A stretch of DNA of 64,000 nucleotides from contig NZ_JAEEGA010000008.1 of NCBI RefSeq assembly GCF_017829975.1, positions 1 to 64,000 of the forward strand. Direction: 5' to 3'. This DNA comes from Vagococcus allomyrinae. GTDB lineage: Bacteria > Bacillota > Bacilli > Lactobacillales > Vagococcaceae. The notes under the pieces are model-generated. The model was not told the DNA's origin. It saw nothing but the letters and a program-made list of their open reading frames with translations, and did no database searches. Positions 1 through 8,802 of this stretch are shown here, piece after piece. Position 1 is the stretch's first letter. Each line of letters begins with the position of its first letter. The position numbers and the translations under genes are program-made.

Positions 1-393
1 TTCAATGGATTTCGAAATAAGCTGATCTAAAAAGTCCTCATTCTTTAAACGTAGGCGCCGAAATTTCGTGAGTGTGGTGGGGTGAATAACGTTGTCTTCC
101 GGAGCCAAACCAAGAAAATATTTGAATGATAAGTCTGTAAATGCGCGAGAAACTAAATCACGGTCGGACAAATCATAAATGACTTTCAGTAGTAGATATT
201 TAAATAATTGAACGGGATCAATCGCATTGCGTCCATCGTCTAAACAATAGTTATCTTTAACTTCATTGACAATAAATGAAAAATCCACAAGATTAGTTAA
301 CTTTCTAAGTAAATGATCTTCCTTTACCAAAATATCATACAAGCCTGAAAATGGGCTCACATCTAACTCATTTTGAAAGTTTAGCACAACCAT
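1..393 (-). CDS. IS1182-family transposase, N-terminal part (runs off left edge)
   Basis: An open frame begins at an ATG at 393, read toward position 1, and continues without a stop past the window edge (131 codons visible). The start is preceded by AAAGGGTGG. The visible protein begins MVVLNFQNELDVSPFSGLY and contains LFKYLLLKVIYDLSDRDLVS and FKYFLGL, which match the N-terminal DUF772-type domain of IS1182/IS5-like DDE transposases. The catalytic domain lies outside the window, so it cannot be judged whether the gene is intact. The element end upstream of the start should lie between 394 and about 460, but no inverted repeat could be fixed without the other end. A recently mobile IS next to the ATPase gene is the likely situation. 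Confidence 0.85.
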   Translation of the reverse strand, partial: MVVLNFQNELDVSPFSGLYDILVKEDHLLRKLTNLVDFSFIVNEVKDNYCLDDGRNAIDPVQLFKYLLLKVIYDLSDRDLVSRAFTDLSFKYFLGLAPEDNVIHPTTLTKFRRLRLKNEDFLDQLISKSIE

Positions 394-453
394 CCCACCC
401 TTTATTTTTTCTACCTATATTATCTCAAATTGAACGGAAAAAGTCTGTAAAAT

Positions 454-494
454 CAAAAAAAAGTTGTATAAAACAGCTATCATTTTATACAACT
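454..494 (-). terminator. Intrinsic terminator of the P-type ATPase gene
   Basis: Perfect 12-bp stem (462-473 pairs with 483-494, AGTTGTATAAAA) around a 9-nt loop. On the minus strand it is followed by eight T (complement of the A-run 455-462). It lies about 50 nt after the stop of the ATPase gene and points the right way. The stem is AT-rich, so efficiency is uncertain. An alternative reading is a terminal structure of the neighbouring insertion sequence. Confidence 0.65.
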
Positions 495-545
495 TTAATT
501 ATTTAACTTTTTCAGCAGCCTCCCCTTCGAGGAATCACTGTTTTT

Positions 546-3167
546 TTAGGCTATATCTGAGGCTTCCCTCAATTGACTAATTTTGCCCATCAACCATTTA
601 GTGGTGGCTTTCTCAAGTTCAACTGTGATGAAGATAATTAAACCAATCGCTATGACTAGACCGTGTTGTTCCATCGTTAGTGCCGTTGTACCAATAATCT
701 GCTGGGCCATTGGCACATAGATCACAATCATCTGTAAGCCCCCTAAGATCCCCAGAGACAACCAGATCGAACGATTTGTGAGCAACCCTTTATTCAAAGA
801 GAAGTCAGATAACTCACGGCAGTTGATCATATAAAAGGCTTGTGAAATCGCAATACTCTGTAACAAGATCGTTTGTTGCACAGCTGCTGAGTCAAACTGA
901 TACATCAGCACAAAACCAAGGCCTGTGATCATTAAGGAGACATAGAAAATTCGAAAGACAGCATAAGCTGATAAGATATTCTCTTGAGGATTCCGTGGTG
1001 ATCGATTCATCGTGTCCTTGTGAGCTGGCTCAAATCCTAAAGCATATGACAGCGTAATGGTCGTCACCATGTTTAGCCACAAGATCTGAATGGGACTTAA
1101 TGGTAGTGGATGATTCGTTAGCAAAGCGACAATCACCACTAAGCCTTGAGCAACGGCTGTCGGTAAAAAGAAGTTGATCGTCTTTTTCAAATTATCAAAG
1201 ACTCGCCGGCCCTCTTTAACAGCTTTAGAAATTGTGGCAAAATTATCATCGGCTAAGACCATATCGGCGGACTGCTTACTAACTTCGCTGCCCTTTATGC
1301 CCATAGCCACTCCGATGTCAGCCTTCTTCAAAGCAGGCGCATCATTCACACCATCACCCGTCATGCCTACGACCTCGCCGTTGGCTTGCAGTGCTGTTAC
1401 AATTCGCAGTTTATGAGCTGGTGTCGTGCGAGCAAAAATGTCATGTGTTCTGACTTGTCGCTGGAGCTCATCATCGCTCATGGCATCGATTTGATACCCT
1501 TCCAAGCCGTTTTTCACATGTTTCAACCCAATTTGCTGACCAATTGCTGAAGCCGTGTCGATGTGGTCACCAGTAATCATTTTAACTTGGATACCAGCAG
1601 CCAAACACTCAGATACTGCTTGAATGGCGGAAGCCTTAGGTGGGTCAATAATTCCAGCAATCCCGACAATGGTCAGCTCTTTTTCAATGCTTTCATGAGT
1701 TAACTCACCACAGTCTGGCGTCAGTTTGCGATACCCAAAAGCCAGTACCCGTTGTCCCTGCTTCGCTAACTCACTGGCAGACTCCTGCCAAAATGCTTGA
1801 CGGAAAGGCTTCGCTTGACCTGTTTCAGCATTTTCTTCTGAAGTAGCGAACCGAAAGAGAACATCCGGTGCGCCTTTAACAAATAACAGCTTTTCTCCTG
1901 CGGTTTGATGAACAGTGGCCATATACTTATGCTTGGAATCAAAAGGAAACTTGTTAAGCGTTGGCAGATGAGGCACTTGGTATTCCTTGGAAAAGTGCAA
2001 CAATGCCATTTCCGTTGGATTTCCATTAACTGACTCCAGATCCTGCCCCTCATCCAATGTATCTTGACAATTCTCCATAATACTTAATAAACGGCCGTGA
2101 TTCTGCAAGCGATTGTCTCGAACTTTCAGATTCTCAGTTGCAGTTATCACCGAGACTACCGACATTTCATTTTGGGTCAACGTTCCTGTTTTATCAGAAC
2201 AAATCACCGTCATTGAGCCTAAGGTTTCGACTGCAGGCATACTTTTAACAATTGCTTGTTCCTTGGCCATCCGATTGACCCCCATTGATAAAATCATTGA
2301 GAGAACTGCCGGCAACCCCTCTGGGACAACTGCCACTATTAAAGCGATGACTGCTGAAACTAATAGATTCAGCTCCATGCCATAACGAAATGTGGTGAAG
2401 AAAATCAAGAAGACACTTAGAAAGAGCAGCCCTTTAAAAATTTGCTTATTTAACGTGTTCATCTTGCGCAACAAAGGTGTTTCCTGTTTCGGCACAGCTT
2501 GTAAGGCTTGATTAATTTGCCCGATTTCTGTCCCATCACCTGTTGCCACAACAATTCCGATACCTGTTCCTGATTGGATTTGCGTGCCAGAAAAGGCCAT
2601 ATTAACTTGATCGCCAGTCGTCGCCTCTTTTTCCAATCGTTGATGGCTTTTCTCAACTGGCAAAGACTCACCTGTCAAAATTGCTTCTTCAATTACTAAC
2701 TGATGGCACTCGACTAAGCGGACATCCGCTGGCACAATATCACCAGATTTTAAGACGATTAGATCCCCTACTACAAGTTCTTCAGAGGTGATCGTTAACC
2801 GTTGCCCTTCAGATAAAACTGTCGCTTCTGCGCCTAAGAGCTGACTAATCCCATTAAGGGACTCCTCAGCCTTTTTCTCCTGCCAGTAACCAATCAAAGC
2901 ATTGATAACAACCACCGTGAAGATGATGATCATCTCCGCATAATCACCTGTGATCGCCTTTAAAACACCTGCTACCATCAAAATGACCATCAATAAGTCT
3001 TTAAAATGCTTGGCAATTTTTTGCCACTCTTTAATGTCTTGTTTACCTGTTAATTTATTGTCACCGTTGGCGATTAATCGCTGCTCTCGCTCACTTCTAG
3101 TTAATCCTGTTGCAGAGCTGTTCAGCTTTTGATAAACCTCATTTACTTTCACTTGATACCACTTCAT
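546..3167 (-). CDS. P-type calcium-transporting ATPase (PIIA type)
   Basis: An 873-residue P-type ATPase that pumps a divalent cation, most likely Ca2+, across the cytoplasmic membrane using ATP. An N-terminal cation-ATPase domain is followed by TGES (around residue 163, actuator domain). The ion-binding motif VVPEGLPA (around 282) precedes the phosphorylation motif SDKTGTLT with the phosphorylated Asp near residue 325. The hinge motif TGDGVNDAPAL lies near 600 and a C-terminal cation-ATPase domain with four membrane segments closes the protein. Length and the PEGL motif fit the PacL/SERCA-like PIIA class rather than Mg or heavy-metal pumps. The ATG is preceded by GAGGAG at good spacing. It is monocistronic between two terminator-like structures. 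No known metal riboswitch was recognised upstream. Substrate assignment is from family resemblance only. Confidence 0.93.
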   Translation of the reverse strand: MKWYQVKVNEVYQKLNSSATGLTRSEREQRLIANGDNKLTGKQDIKEWQKIAKHFKDLLMVILMVAGVLKAITGDYAEMIIIFTVVVINALIGYWQEKKAEESLNGISQLLGAEATVLSEGQRLTITSEELVVGDLIVLKSGDIVPADVRLVECHQLVIEEAILTGESLPVEKSHQRLEKEATTGDQVNMAFSGTQIQSGTGIGIVVATGDGTEIGQINQALQAVPKQETPLLRKMNTLNKQIFKGLLFLSVFLIFFTTFRYGMELNLLVSAVIALIVAVVPEGLPAVLSMILSMGVNRMAKEQAIVKSMPAVETLGSMTVICSDKTGTLTQNEMSVVSVITATENLKVRDNRLQNHGRLLSIMENCQDTLDEGQDLESVNGNPTEMALLHFSKEYQVPHLPTLNKFPFDSKHKYMATVHQTAGEKLLFVKGAPDVLFRFATSEENAETGQAKPFRQAFWQESASELAKQGQRVLAFGYRKLTPDCGELTHESIEKELTIVGIAGIIDPPKASAIQAVSECLAAGIQVKMITGDHIDTASAIGQQIGLKHVKNGLEGYQIDAMSDDELQRQVRTHDIFARTTPAHKLRIVTALQANGEVVGMTGDGVNDAPALKKADIGVAMGIKGSEVSKQSADMVLADDNFATISKAVKEGRRVFDNLKKTINFFLPTAVAQGLVVIVALLTNHPLPLSPIQILWLNMVTTITLSYALGFEPAHKDTMNRSPRNPQENILSAYAVFRIFYVSLMITGLGFVLMYQFDSAAVQQTILLQSIAISQAFYMINCRELSDFSLNKGLLTNRSIWLSLGILGGLQMIVIYVPMAQQIIGTTALTMEQHGLVIAIGLIIFITVELEKATTKWLMGKISQLREASDIA

Positions 3168-3295
3168 TTAATCCACTCCTCTTCTTAATGGTCCGTCGTC
3201 CCCTATGTCTAAATTGCCAAAGCAACTAGAATAATGGCTTTCTTTCCAACATACGCTTTTCGAGTCATCGTAGCTCTTATAGAAAAACAGAAAAG

Positions 3296-3316
3296 TTGAG
3301 GTGATCATCACGTCAA
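3296..3316. promoter_or_regulatory. 21-bp near-perfect palindrome in the 333-bp gap between the ATPase and SplB-like genes
   Basis: TTGAGGTGATCATCACGTCAA reads the same on both strands except at mirrored positions 5/17. It is flanked by A-rich sequence on the left and T-rich sequence on the right. On the minus strand it could act as the intrinsic terminator of the SplB-like gene (stem followed by TTTTCTGTTTTT); it could equally be an operator for the ATPase promoter. The rest of the gap 3168-3500 shows only a GAGGAG ribosome site for the ATPase and no further gene. Confidence 0.45.
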
Positions 3317-3500
3317 TTTTTATCTTTTTCTGAAGAGCTAGCCTCCAAAGGTTGTTTTGATTACTTACTCAGTATAGTCTGGATTTTAAAATCATACGTT
3401 GCAACTTTTTCATACAGCTCTGCAAATTTTCAGGTTTTTATCATTCAGCTAACAAAAACTCACCCACGCCTTTAACCTCTCAATCAAAAAAAGAACAGCT

Positions 3501-4382
3501 TTAAAATAACTGTCCTTGTTCTACGTGATATTGACGTTGATAACCACTAATAATACTGGACATCGTCACAGACAAGCCTAATTCGTGACATAATTCCTTT
3601 AGCTTTATTGACAGTTCTTGATGATTCGGGCTGTCACAATAATACTGATTGCCATAAACCTTTTGATATAAACTTAATTTTTCTGGGTAATACGTTGCCA
3701 AAAAGGCATAGTAGTGATCCCGCTGGCGATCTCGTAACGTCATGCCAAACATTGGATAGACATATTTAGCGCCAGATTGAGATGCTTTCACAATGACTTC
3801 TTTAATACTTTGCCAGTTGTCCGTGATAAAAGGCAAGACAGGCATCAGCATAACCCCTGTATAGATGCCGGCTTTTGCTAGTTTTTCTAAGGCCGCTAGT
3901 CGATTTGAAGGAAGACTAACATGACGCTCAAGCTGTTTCCCCAAATGATCGTCTACCGTACAAAAAGACAAACTAATATTGACTGGCGAATGAGCCTGAA
4001 TGGCTTGAAATAACTCTATGTCCCTGGTAACTAATTCACTTTTGGTTGCAAGTGACATCCCAAAGCCATGATGATGACACAGCTCTAGAGACTTTCTTGT
4101 CAATAATTCGCGCTTTTCACAATAATTATAAGGATCTGACATCGATCCCGCTCCGATCACGCCTTTTTCTCGTTTACTTTGAAGCTCCTGATTTAATAAT
4201 TCACTGGCAAACCCTTTGCCCCGAACTTTATCGAACTCATCAATTTGATAACAATCACTTCGAGAGTCACAATAGACACAACCGTGATGACACCCTTTAT
4301 ATAAATTCATCGTATAATCCGTTCCGAACCAGTCTCTTGTCCTAGTCTTCATTAAAATTGATTTTGTTGGTATATAATCCAT
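3501..4382 (-). CDS. SplB-like radical SAM protein
   Basis: A 293-residue radical SAM enzyme related to spore photoproduct lyase and the COG1533 group. The [4Fe-4S] cluster motif CHHGCVYC (C31, C35, C38) sits at the usual N-terminal place, and the preceding MNLYKGCHH context is typical of the family. The ATG at 4382 was chosen because GATGAGGTG lies six bases upstream; a longer frame from a GTG at 4415 has no such site. The organism type does not sporulate, so a role in repairing spore photoproduct is unlikely. Members of this group outside spore formers have mostly unknown substrates. It appears monocistronic. Function beyond radical SAM chemistry is not assigned. Confidence 0.82.
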   Translation of the reverse strand: MDYIPTKSILMKTRTRDWFGTDYTMNLYKGCHHGCVYCDSRSDCYQIDEFDKVRGKGFASELLNQELQSKREKGVIGAGSMSDPYNYCEKRELLTRKSLELCHHHGFGMSLATKSELVTRDIELFQAIQAHSPVNISLSFCTVDDHLGKQLERHVSLPSNRLAALEKLAKAGIYTGVMLMPVLPFITDNWQSIKEVIVKASQSGAKYVYPMFGMTLRDRQRDHYYAFLATYYPEKLSLYQKVYGNQYYCDSPNHQELSIKLKELCHELGLSVTMSSIISGYQRQYHVEQGQLF

Positions 4383-4649
4383 CTGATTCACCTCATCATT
4401 ATCGTACACCCTCACACTGTGGTAGAGTCAATCATTCCAATGGTGATTCCCCCACCTGTTAATCGTTTTAACGATGGCAGACTCTTTGAGCAGTTTCCAC
4501 AATCATTAACTCCGTGTCTTGCAACACTATTACGGTAGCCATAAAAACCGGCCACAACACCGCCTATTTAATATTCTAAGTGATTTAGGTCCGCTCTACT
4601 AGTCCGATAGAATAATTAGTCTTTTTTTAATGATAATACCTAAGACCGA

Positions 4650-4678
4650 TTGTCATCCCCTTGAAGTATTGTTAAACT
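4650..4678 (+). promoter_or_regulatory. Candidate sigma-A promoter for the AIM24-family gene
   Basis: TTGTCA at 4650-4655, a 17-bp spacer and TAAACT at 4673-4678, about 80 bp before the start at 4759. The remainder of the 376-bp gap 4383-4758 shows no gene; a short TCTGAAA/TTTCAGA inverted repeat lies just before the GTGAGG ribosome site. Confidence 0.4.
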
Positions 4679-4758
4679 TACAATAAGCATTTGAAAGTTA
4701 AATAATGAGATGGATGCGTCTGAAAATAACCTTTCAGACAAGAAAGTGAGGCGTTAGG

Positions 4759-5463
4759 ATGAAATACGAATTAACAGCAGGAACAGCATTTCCCTTAGTT
4801 GAAATCATGTTGGATCGCGGTGAAAAAATTAAACTAGAACGAGGAGCCATGGTTTATCACAATGGGCAAATTCATCTAGAAGGAAAGATGAACAGTAATG
4901 GTAAAGCAGGCATTGGCGGCGTGTTAAGCGCTCTAGGCCGTTCCATGACTAGTGGTGAAAGTTTTTTTATCTCCCAAGCTAGCGGTTTGGACGATCATGC
5001 CAAAATCGCTATCGCACCGCCATCAGTTGGCTCGATTCGTGAACTGGAAGTTGGCAATATTCACTGGCGTTTAAATACTGGCGTTTTCTTAGCTTGTGAT
5101 GACAGTGTGACCTATAATATGAAGAAACAAAAATTAAGTGGCGCTTTATTTGGCGGAACTGGTGGCTTTTTCGTGATGGAAACCGCTGGCCGCGGTTCTC
5201 TTTTAGTCTCGAGCTTTGGTGATTTGGTTGAGTTAAACTTAGACGGTCAAATCCCCTTTATCATTGACAATGAACATGTTGTCGCTTGGGAAGATTCTCT
5301 TGATTACGATATTCGCGTCGCTTCTGGTACCTTTGGTTTTACTACTGGTGAAGGATTAGTTAATGAATTTCACGGTCGTGGTAAAGTCCTAATACAAACC
5401 CGGAATTTGCAAGGGTTAGCTGGTGCGCTAGCTAAATTCATTCCCTCATCAAGTGGCAGCTAA
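4759..5463 (+). CDS. AIM24 / TIGR00266 family protein
   Basis: A 234-residue protein of the AIM24 (TIGR00266, DUF124) family, a double beta-helix fold found in bacteria and in a mitochondrial inner-membrane protein of yeast. Typical features are the opening MKYELTAGTAFPLVEI, the GAMVYHNG segment, the glycine-rich AGIGGVLSALGRSMTSGES and the C-terminal GEGLVNEFHGRGKVLIQTR. No signal peptide or membrane helix is evident, so a cytoplasmic or membrane-peripheral location is likely. GTGAGG precedes the ATG. It is monocistronic with a strong terminator behind it. Biochemical function is unknown in bacteria. Confidence 0.88.
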   Translation: MKYELTAGTAFPLVEIMLDRGEKIKLERGAMVYHNGQIHLEGKMNSNGKAGIGGVLSALGRSMTSGESFFISQASGLDDHAKIAIAPPSVGSIRELEVGNIHWRLNTGVFLACDDSVTYNMKKQKLSGALFGGTGGFFVMETAGRGSLLVSSFGDLVELNLDGQIPFIIDNEHVVAWEDSLDYDIRVASGTFGFTTGEGLVNEFHGRGKVLIQTRNLQGLAGALAKFIPSSSGS

Positions 5464-5467
5464 TTCA

Positions 5468-5500
5468 AACACCTTCTGAGCTTTTCGCTCAGAAGGTGTT
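5468..5500. terminator. Bidirectional terminator between the AIM24 gene and ada
   Basis: A perfect 14-bp stem (5468-5481 with 5487-5500, AACACCTTCTGAGC) around TTTTC, followed by TTTA on the plus strand and AA/TT-rich sequence on the other. It lies between convergent stops at 5463 and 5504 and so can serve both genes. Confidence 0.9.
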
Positions 5501-5503
5501 TTA

Positions 5504-6562
5504 TTATGGTTTAATCATTTGTTTTTCCATCTTCAGCAACCATTCTTTTCGTTTTAAGCCACCACCATAACCGCCTAGTTGCCCATTGCTGTTGATAACT
5601 CGATGACAAGGAATCAGCAACGACAATTGATTGCCGCCATTCGCTCGAGCAACAGCTCGGCTGGCATTAGGATCTCCCATTCGAAGAGCCAATTCCTTAT
5701 AACTAATAGTTTGCCCTATGGGGATTCGACATAACTCGGCCCAGACTCGTTGTTGATAGGCTGTGCCAAAGAATGTCAGCATAGGCGTTTTAAATTCTTT
5801 TAAGTTTCCCTCAAAATACCGCTCCAACTCTTCGGTTAGCTCCTCGATAATCGGGTTACTTCCCGGTACGATTGCCGCTTTTAATTTCTGACGAAGATTA
5901 GCGACTTCCTTTTCCAATCCTCGACGATCAACAAATTCCAACAAATAGACACCTTCATCGTCTGCTACTACCGTCATTGGCCCTAAAATGGTTTCAATCC
6001 AAGCCATGGTCAACACTTTAATCTGCCCGTTTTCCTTGGGCACTACACCCATAAAACTTGAAAAAGCATCACGAAAACCATTACCTGAATCAAACCCTGC
6101 TTCCAATTGCGTTTCAATGAGGGGTTTGCCATTGCGGATCTGCTTAAAGGCCAGCCCTAACCGGCGTGCTCGGGAATACTCGATAAAAGTCATGCCAAAA
6201 TATTTTTTAAACTGGCGACGAGCAGTGTTCGCGCTAATTGCCAACTCGTCAAAATCACGATCGGTCCACTTCCGTTGCGGATTGGCTTCAATCGCCTGAA
6301 TTAATTGCTTAACTTCTGGCGATAAGCTAGTTGGTGCGCTCAGGGGCTGACACCTTTTACATGGTCTGAAGCCAGACAAGGCTGCCTCTTGTGCTGTCTC
6401 AAAAAACTGACAATTTTCTTTTTTCGGTTTTTTGGCGGGACACGTCGGTCGACAAAAGACCCCTGTCGTCTTAACACCGACATAAAAGATTCCCTCATAA
6501 GCAGAATTTTTTTCAATCAGCATTTGGTAATAATCATCGATGAGGATTTTTTCGTTAATCAA
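5504..6562 (-). CDS. ada: Bifunctional Ada: methylphosphotriester/O6-methylguanine repair protein and AraC-type activator
   Basis: A 352-residue protein with all three parts of Ada. The N-terminal zinc domain has C37, C41, C68 and C71 (motifs CRPTC and CKRC), where one Cys accepts methyl groups from phosphotriesters. An AraC-type helix-turn-helix follows (around 95-180). The C-terminal O6-alkylguanine-DNA methyltransferase carries PCHRV with acceptor C319. Length equals that of E. coli Ada (354), and every key Cys is present, so it should both repair methylated DNA and activate its own regulon. The start overlaps the end of the upstream PEP-mutase-family gene by 8 bp, implying co-transcription and translational coupling. 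No Ada operator could be recognised by eye. Confidence 0.93.
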   Translation of the reverse strand: MINEKILIDDYYQMLIEKNSAYEGIFYVGVKTTGVFCRPTCPAKKPKKENCQFFETAQEAALSGFRPCKRCQPLSAPTSLSPEVKQLIQAIEANPQRKWTDRDFDELAISANTARRQFKKYFGMTFIEYSRARRLGLAFKQIRNGKPLIETQLEAGFDSGNGFRDAFSSFMGVVPKENGQIKVLTMAWIETILGPMTVVADDEGVYLLEFVDRRGLEKEVANLRQKLKAAIVPGSNPIIEELTEELERYFEGNLKEFKTPMLTFFGTAYQQRVWAELCRIPIGQTISYKELALRMGDPNASRAVARANGGNQLSLLIPCHRVINSNGQLGGYGGGLKRKEWLLKMEKQMIKP

Positions 6563-7316
6563 TTGACATCACCTCTGTTAGATTTTTTGCTAGGCGTTCC
6601 TGATTTGCTAGGTAAGTATGAGGGCCTGTACTCATGCGCTTCACCCCAATTTCACACCATTTTTTGCGAGCCACGGCGTCACCATCAATCATAATATTAA
6701 CTGGCAAGGGAACCTCATTCACCACTCTTCGGACAATCTCTGAATCTAAGGTACCGGGAATAAAGAAACCATCAGCTCCCGCTTTAGCGTAGGCTCGCCC
6801 TCGTGCTATGGCTTCTACAACTGCTTGCTGGTGGTTGCGACTCTGAAAAAAAACATCCGTCCGAGTATTCAAAAAAATAGCCACATTCATTTTAGCGGCC
6901 ACCTCTTTAATGAGGCGAATCCGTTGAACTTGTTCCTCAAGGGACCACCGCGTCACAGCCCCTGCTTTCACTAACTGATCTTCAAAATTAAAACCGCTAA
7001 TACCGGTTTGTATCAGGCGCTCAGCATGGTTGCTAAGAGTCTCCAAACGCTGGGCATAAAGTCCTTCGGCATCAATAGTTACTGGCAAACTAGTAGCAGC
7101 TACTAAGCGTTCTGACAACACAATCAAGTCACTAAAAGGAACTGATTCTCCATCATTATACCCTAGTGTTTCAGCAAAGGCATAACTACTTGTCCCAATA
7201 ACCGTCGCTCCTTTACTCTCCATGAGCTTCGCAGAGCCCACATCCCAACAGTTATAGATAAGAAGTGGCTTTTTTTGCTCATGATATTCTTTTAAACGAT
7301 TAAACTGGTTTTCCAT
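6555..7316 (-). CDS. Isocitrate lyase / PEP mutase superfamily enzyme
   Basis: A 253-residue TIM-barrel protein of the isocitrate lyase/phosphoenolpyruvate mutase superfamily. Recognisable segments are LIYNCWDVGSAKLMESKGA at the N-terminus, the SLPVTIDAEGLY strand carrying the metal-binding acid, the GFNFEDQL strand and the later FLNTRTDVFF. The Cys of true isocitrate lyases (KKCGH) is not present. This points to the PEP-mutase-like group of 2-methylisocitrate-lyase or oxaloacetate-hydrolase-like enzymes, whose substrates cannot be told from sequence alone. It is the first gene of a two-gene operon with ada. Such a gene next to ada has no obvious repair role. Confidence 0.85.
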   Translation of the reverse strand: MENQFNRLKEYHEQKKPLLIYNCWDVGSAKLMESKGATVIGTSSYAFAETLGYNDGESVPFSDLIVLSERLVAATSLPVTIDAEGLYAQRLETLSNHAERLIQTGISGFNFEDQLVKAGAVTRWSLEEQVQRIRLIKEVAAKMNVAIFLNTRTDVFFQSRNHQQAVVEAIARGRAYAKAGADGFFIPGTLDSEIVRRVVNEVPLPVNIMIDGDAVARKKWCEIGVKRMSTGPHTYLANQERLAKNLTEVMSID

Positions 7317-7397
7317 TACATTCCCTCATTTCCATTAGTCTAAGATGATCTTACTAAATTTCAGCGAGAGAAAAACCAAGAAAATTAACACCGATCT

Positions 7398-7439
7398 AAA
7401 AAAAGAGTACCGGGTGGAGATTCCCTCCACTCAATACTC
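7398..7439 (-). terminator. Intrinsic terminator of the guaD-purine permease operon
   Basis: Stem 7405-7419 with 7425-7439 (GAGTA...GTGGAG, small internal mismatch), followed on the minus strand by seven T (complement of 7398-7404). It lies just after the permease stop at 7450. Confidence 0.8.
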
Positions 7440-7449
7440 AGTCACTATA

Positions 7450-8802
7450 CTATTGAGCCACTTTTTCATTCGGCAAGACTTTATTCAGTAAAATAGCGGC
7501 AATTGAAGCAGTCGCCACCGGTGAACTTAAAAGATACTGTAAAAACTGAGGCAAGCTTGACACATAGTCCTTTGGTATAAAAGTCAATGCTAAGGTGATG
7601 ATGATCGGAATCGCAATCACATAGGTCTCTTTCTCACCTAGGTCGATCGCCTTCATCACTTGAAAACCGCTAATGGCAATAATCCCGCAAACGACGACAA
7701 AAACTCCGCCAATTACTGCAGATGGGATAACGGAAATTAAGGCCGATAACTTACCAGAAAACCCAAACACGATAAACCAGACACCGGCTGCGGCAAATAC
7801 TTTCCGACTAGCAACCCCCGTAATCGAAATGATACCAGCATTAGTTGAATAACCGGTAACAGGTGTTGACCCCAATAAACTGGCAATTAAACAACCTATG
7901 CCTTCACCAATAACCCCTCGATTCAATTGTTTATCTGTCAATTCTTCGTCACAGACATTACTGACAGCAAACCAAGTTCCGGTCGTTTCTGCCATTAGCA
8001 CAACATAAATAATCAACATCGTAAAGATCGCAGAGGGGTTAAAGCTAAAACTAAAATCTTTAAAGGGAAGATGAATGAGCGAAAACCAACTAGCATTGCC
8101 CACTGCAGACAAATCCAGCATCCCCATAAAACTGGCCGTAATTGAGCCGATAATTAAAGCCAAGATGACGGAAGCAATTTTTATCAAGCGTCCTTGCTTG
8201 GGAAAGATCGAAGCCGCTAGAGAACAGACTACTAATACAACAGCAGATAAACTGGCTAAAATCAGATTCTGATTAATCGTTCCGCCGGCACCATTAAAAA
8301 TATTATCATTTAGCGCCACAGGCATTAATGACAAACCGACAATAAAAATGATCGTTCCTCCGACAATTGGTGGTACAAATTGACGGATAATTTTATTAAA
8401 AACACCCGTAAACCCCAGCAAGGTAACCGCGACTGCACCGACTAAAGAAGCACCCAAAACACTAGACCAACCGGCAGCACCACTGCCATTCGCAAAATAA
8501 ATACCGGCAACAGCCCCAATCGGAATAAAAGAGGGCCCTTGTGCCACTGGCAACTTCATACAAAAATAGGACTGAATGATCGTCGCAATCCCCGCAGATA
8601 AAAAGGTCGCTTGAATTAATGCTGAGGTATCCTTTGCACTCAATCCGATGATCGAAGCAATGATAAAGGGCACGACATAAACATCCATCGCCAACACGTG
8701 TTGAATCCCTAATAAAATGGCTTGAGGAGTGGAAACTGCCTCATTCGGTCCGACCGTTAGTCGGGAATTAGTCGTACTTGCTTCTTTAATTGTGGTTTCC
8801 AT
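7450..8802 (-). CDS. NCS2-family purine (xanthine/guanine-type) permease
   Basis: A 450-residue integral membrane transporter of the nucleobase:cation symporter-2 family with about 12-14 hydrophobic segments. The N-terminal GIQHVLAMDVYVVPFIIA matches the family's TM1 signature. ATFLSAGIATIIQSYFCMKLPVAQGPSF and the later GVIGEGIGCLIASLLGSTPVTGYSTNAGI carry the substrate-binding glycine/serine motifs. The start at 8802 is chosen because AAAGGAG lies seven bases upstream; a longer frame from an upstream TTG has no such site. It overlaps the end of guanine deaminase by 17 bp, so the two are translationally coupled. Context argues for uptake of guanine or xanthine. Exact substrate is inferred. Confidence 0.9.
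   Translation of the reverse strand: METTIKEASTTNSRLTVGPNEAVSTPQAILLGIQHVLAMDVYVVPFIIASIIGLSAKDTSALIQATFLSAGIATIIQSYFCMKLPVAQGPSFIPIGAVAGIYFANGSGAAGWSSVLGASLVGAVAVTLLGFTGVFNKIIRQFVPPIVGGTIIFIVGLSLMPVALNDNIFNGAGGTINQNLILASLSAVVLVVCSLAASIFPKQGRLIKIASVILALIIGSITASFMGMLDLSAVGNASWFSLIHLPFKDFSFSFNPSAIFTMLIIYVVLMAETTGTWFAVSNVCDEELTDKQLNRGVIGEGIGCLIASLLGSTPVTGYSTNAGIISITGVASRKVFAAAGVWFIVFGFSGKLSALISVIPSAVIGGVFVVVCGIIAISGFQVMKAIDLGEKETYVIAIPIIITLALTFIPKDYVSSLPQFLQYLLSSPVATASIAAILLNKVLPNEKVAQ

Noticed and set aside
1174-1416. Plus-strand frames inside the ATPase gene, and similar opposite-strand frames inside other large genes
   Set aside because: They are shadows of conserved coding sequence on the other strand and lack ribosome sites and family features.
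3168-3500. Metal-sensing (yybP-ykoY-type) riboswitch before the P-type ATPase
   Set aside because: The conserved internal-loop sequences of that class are not visible in the leader.
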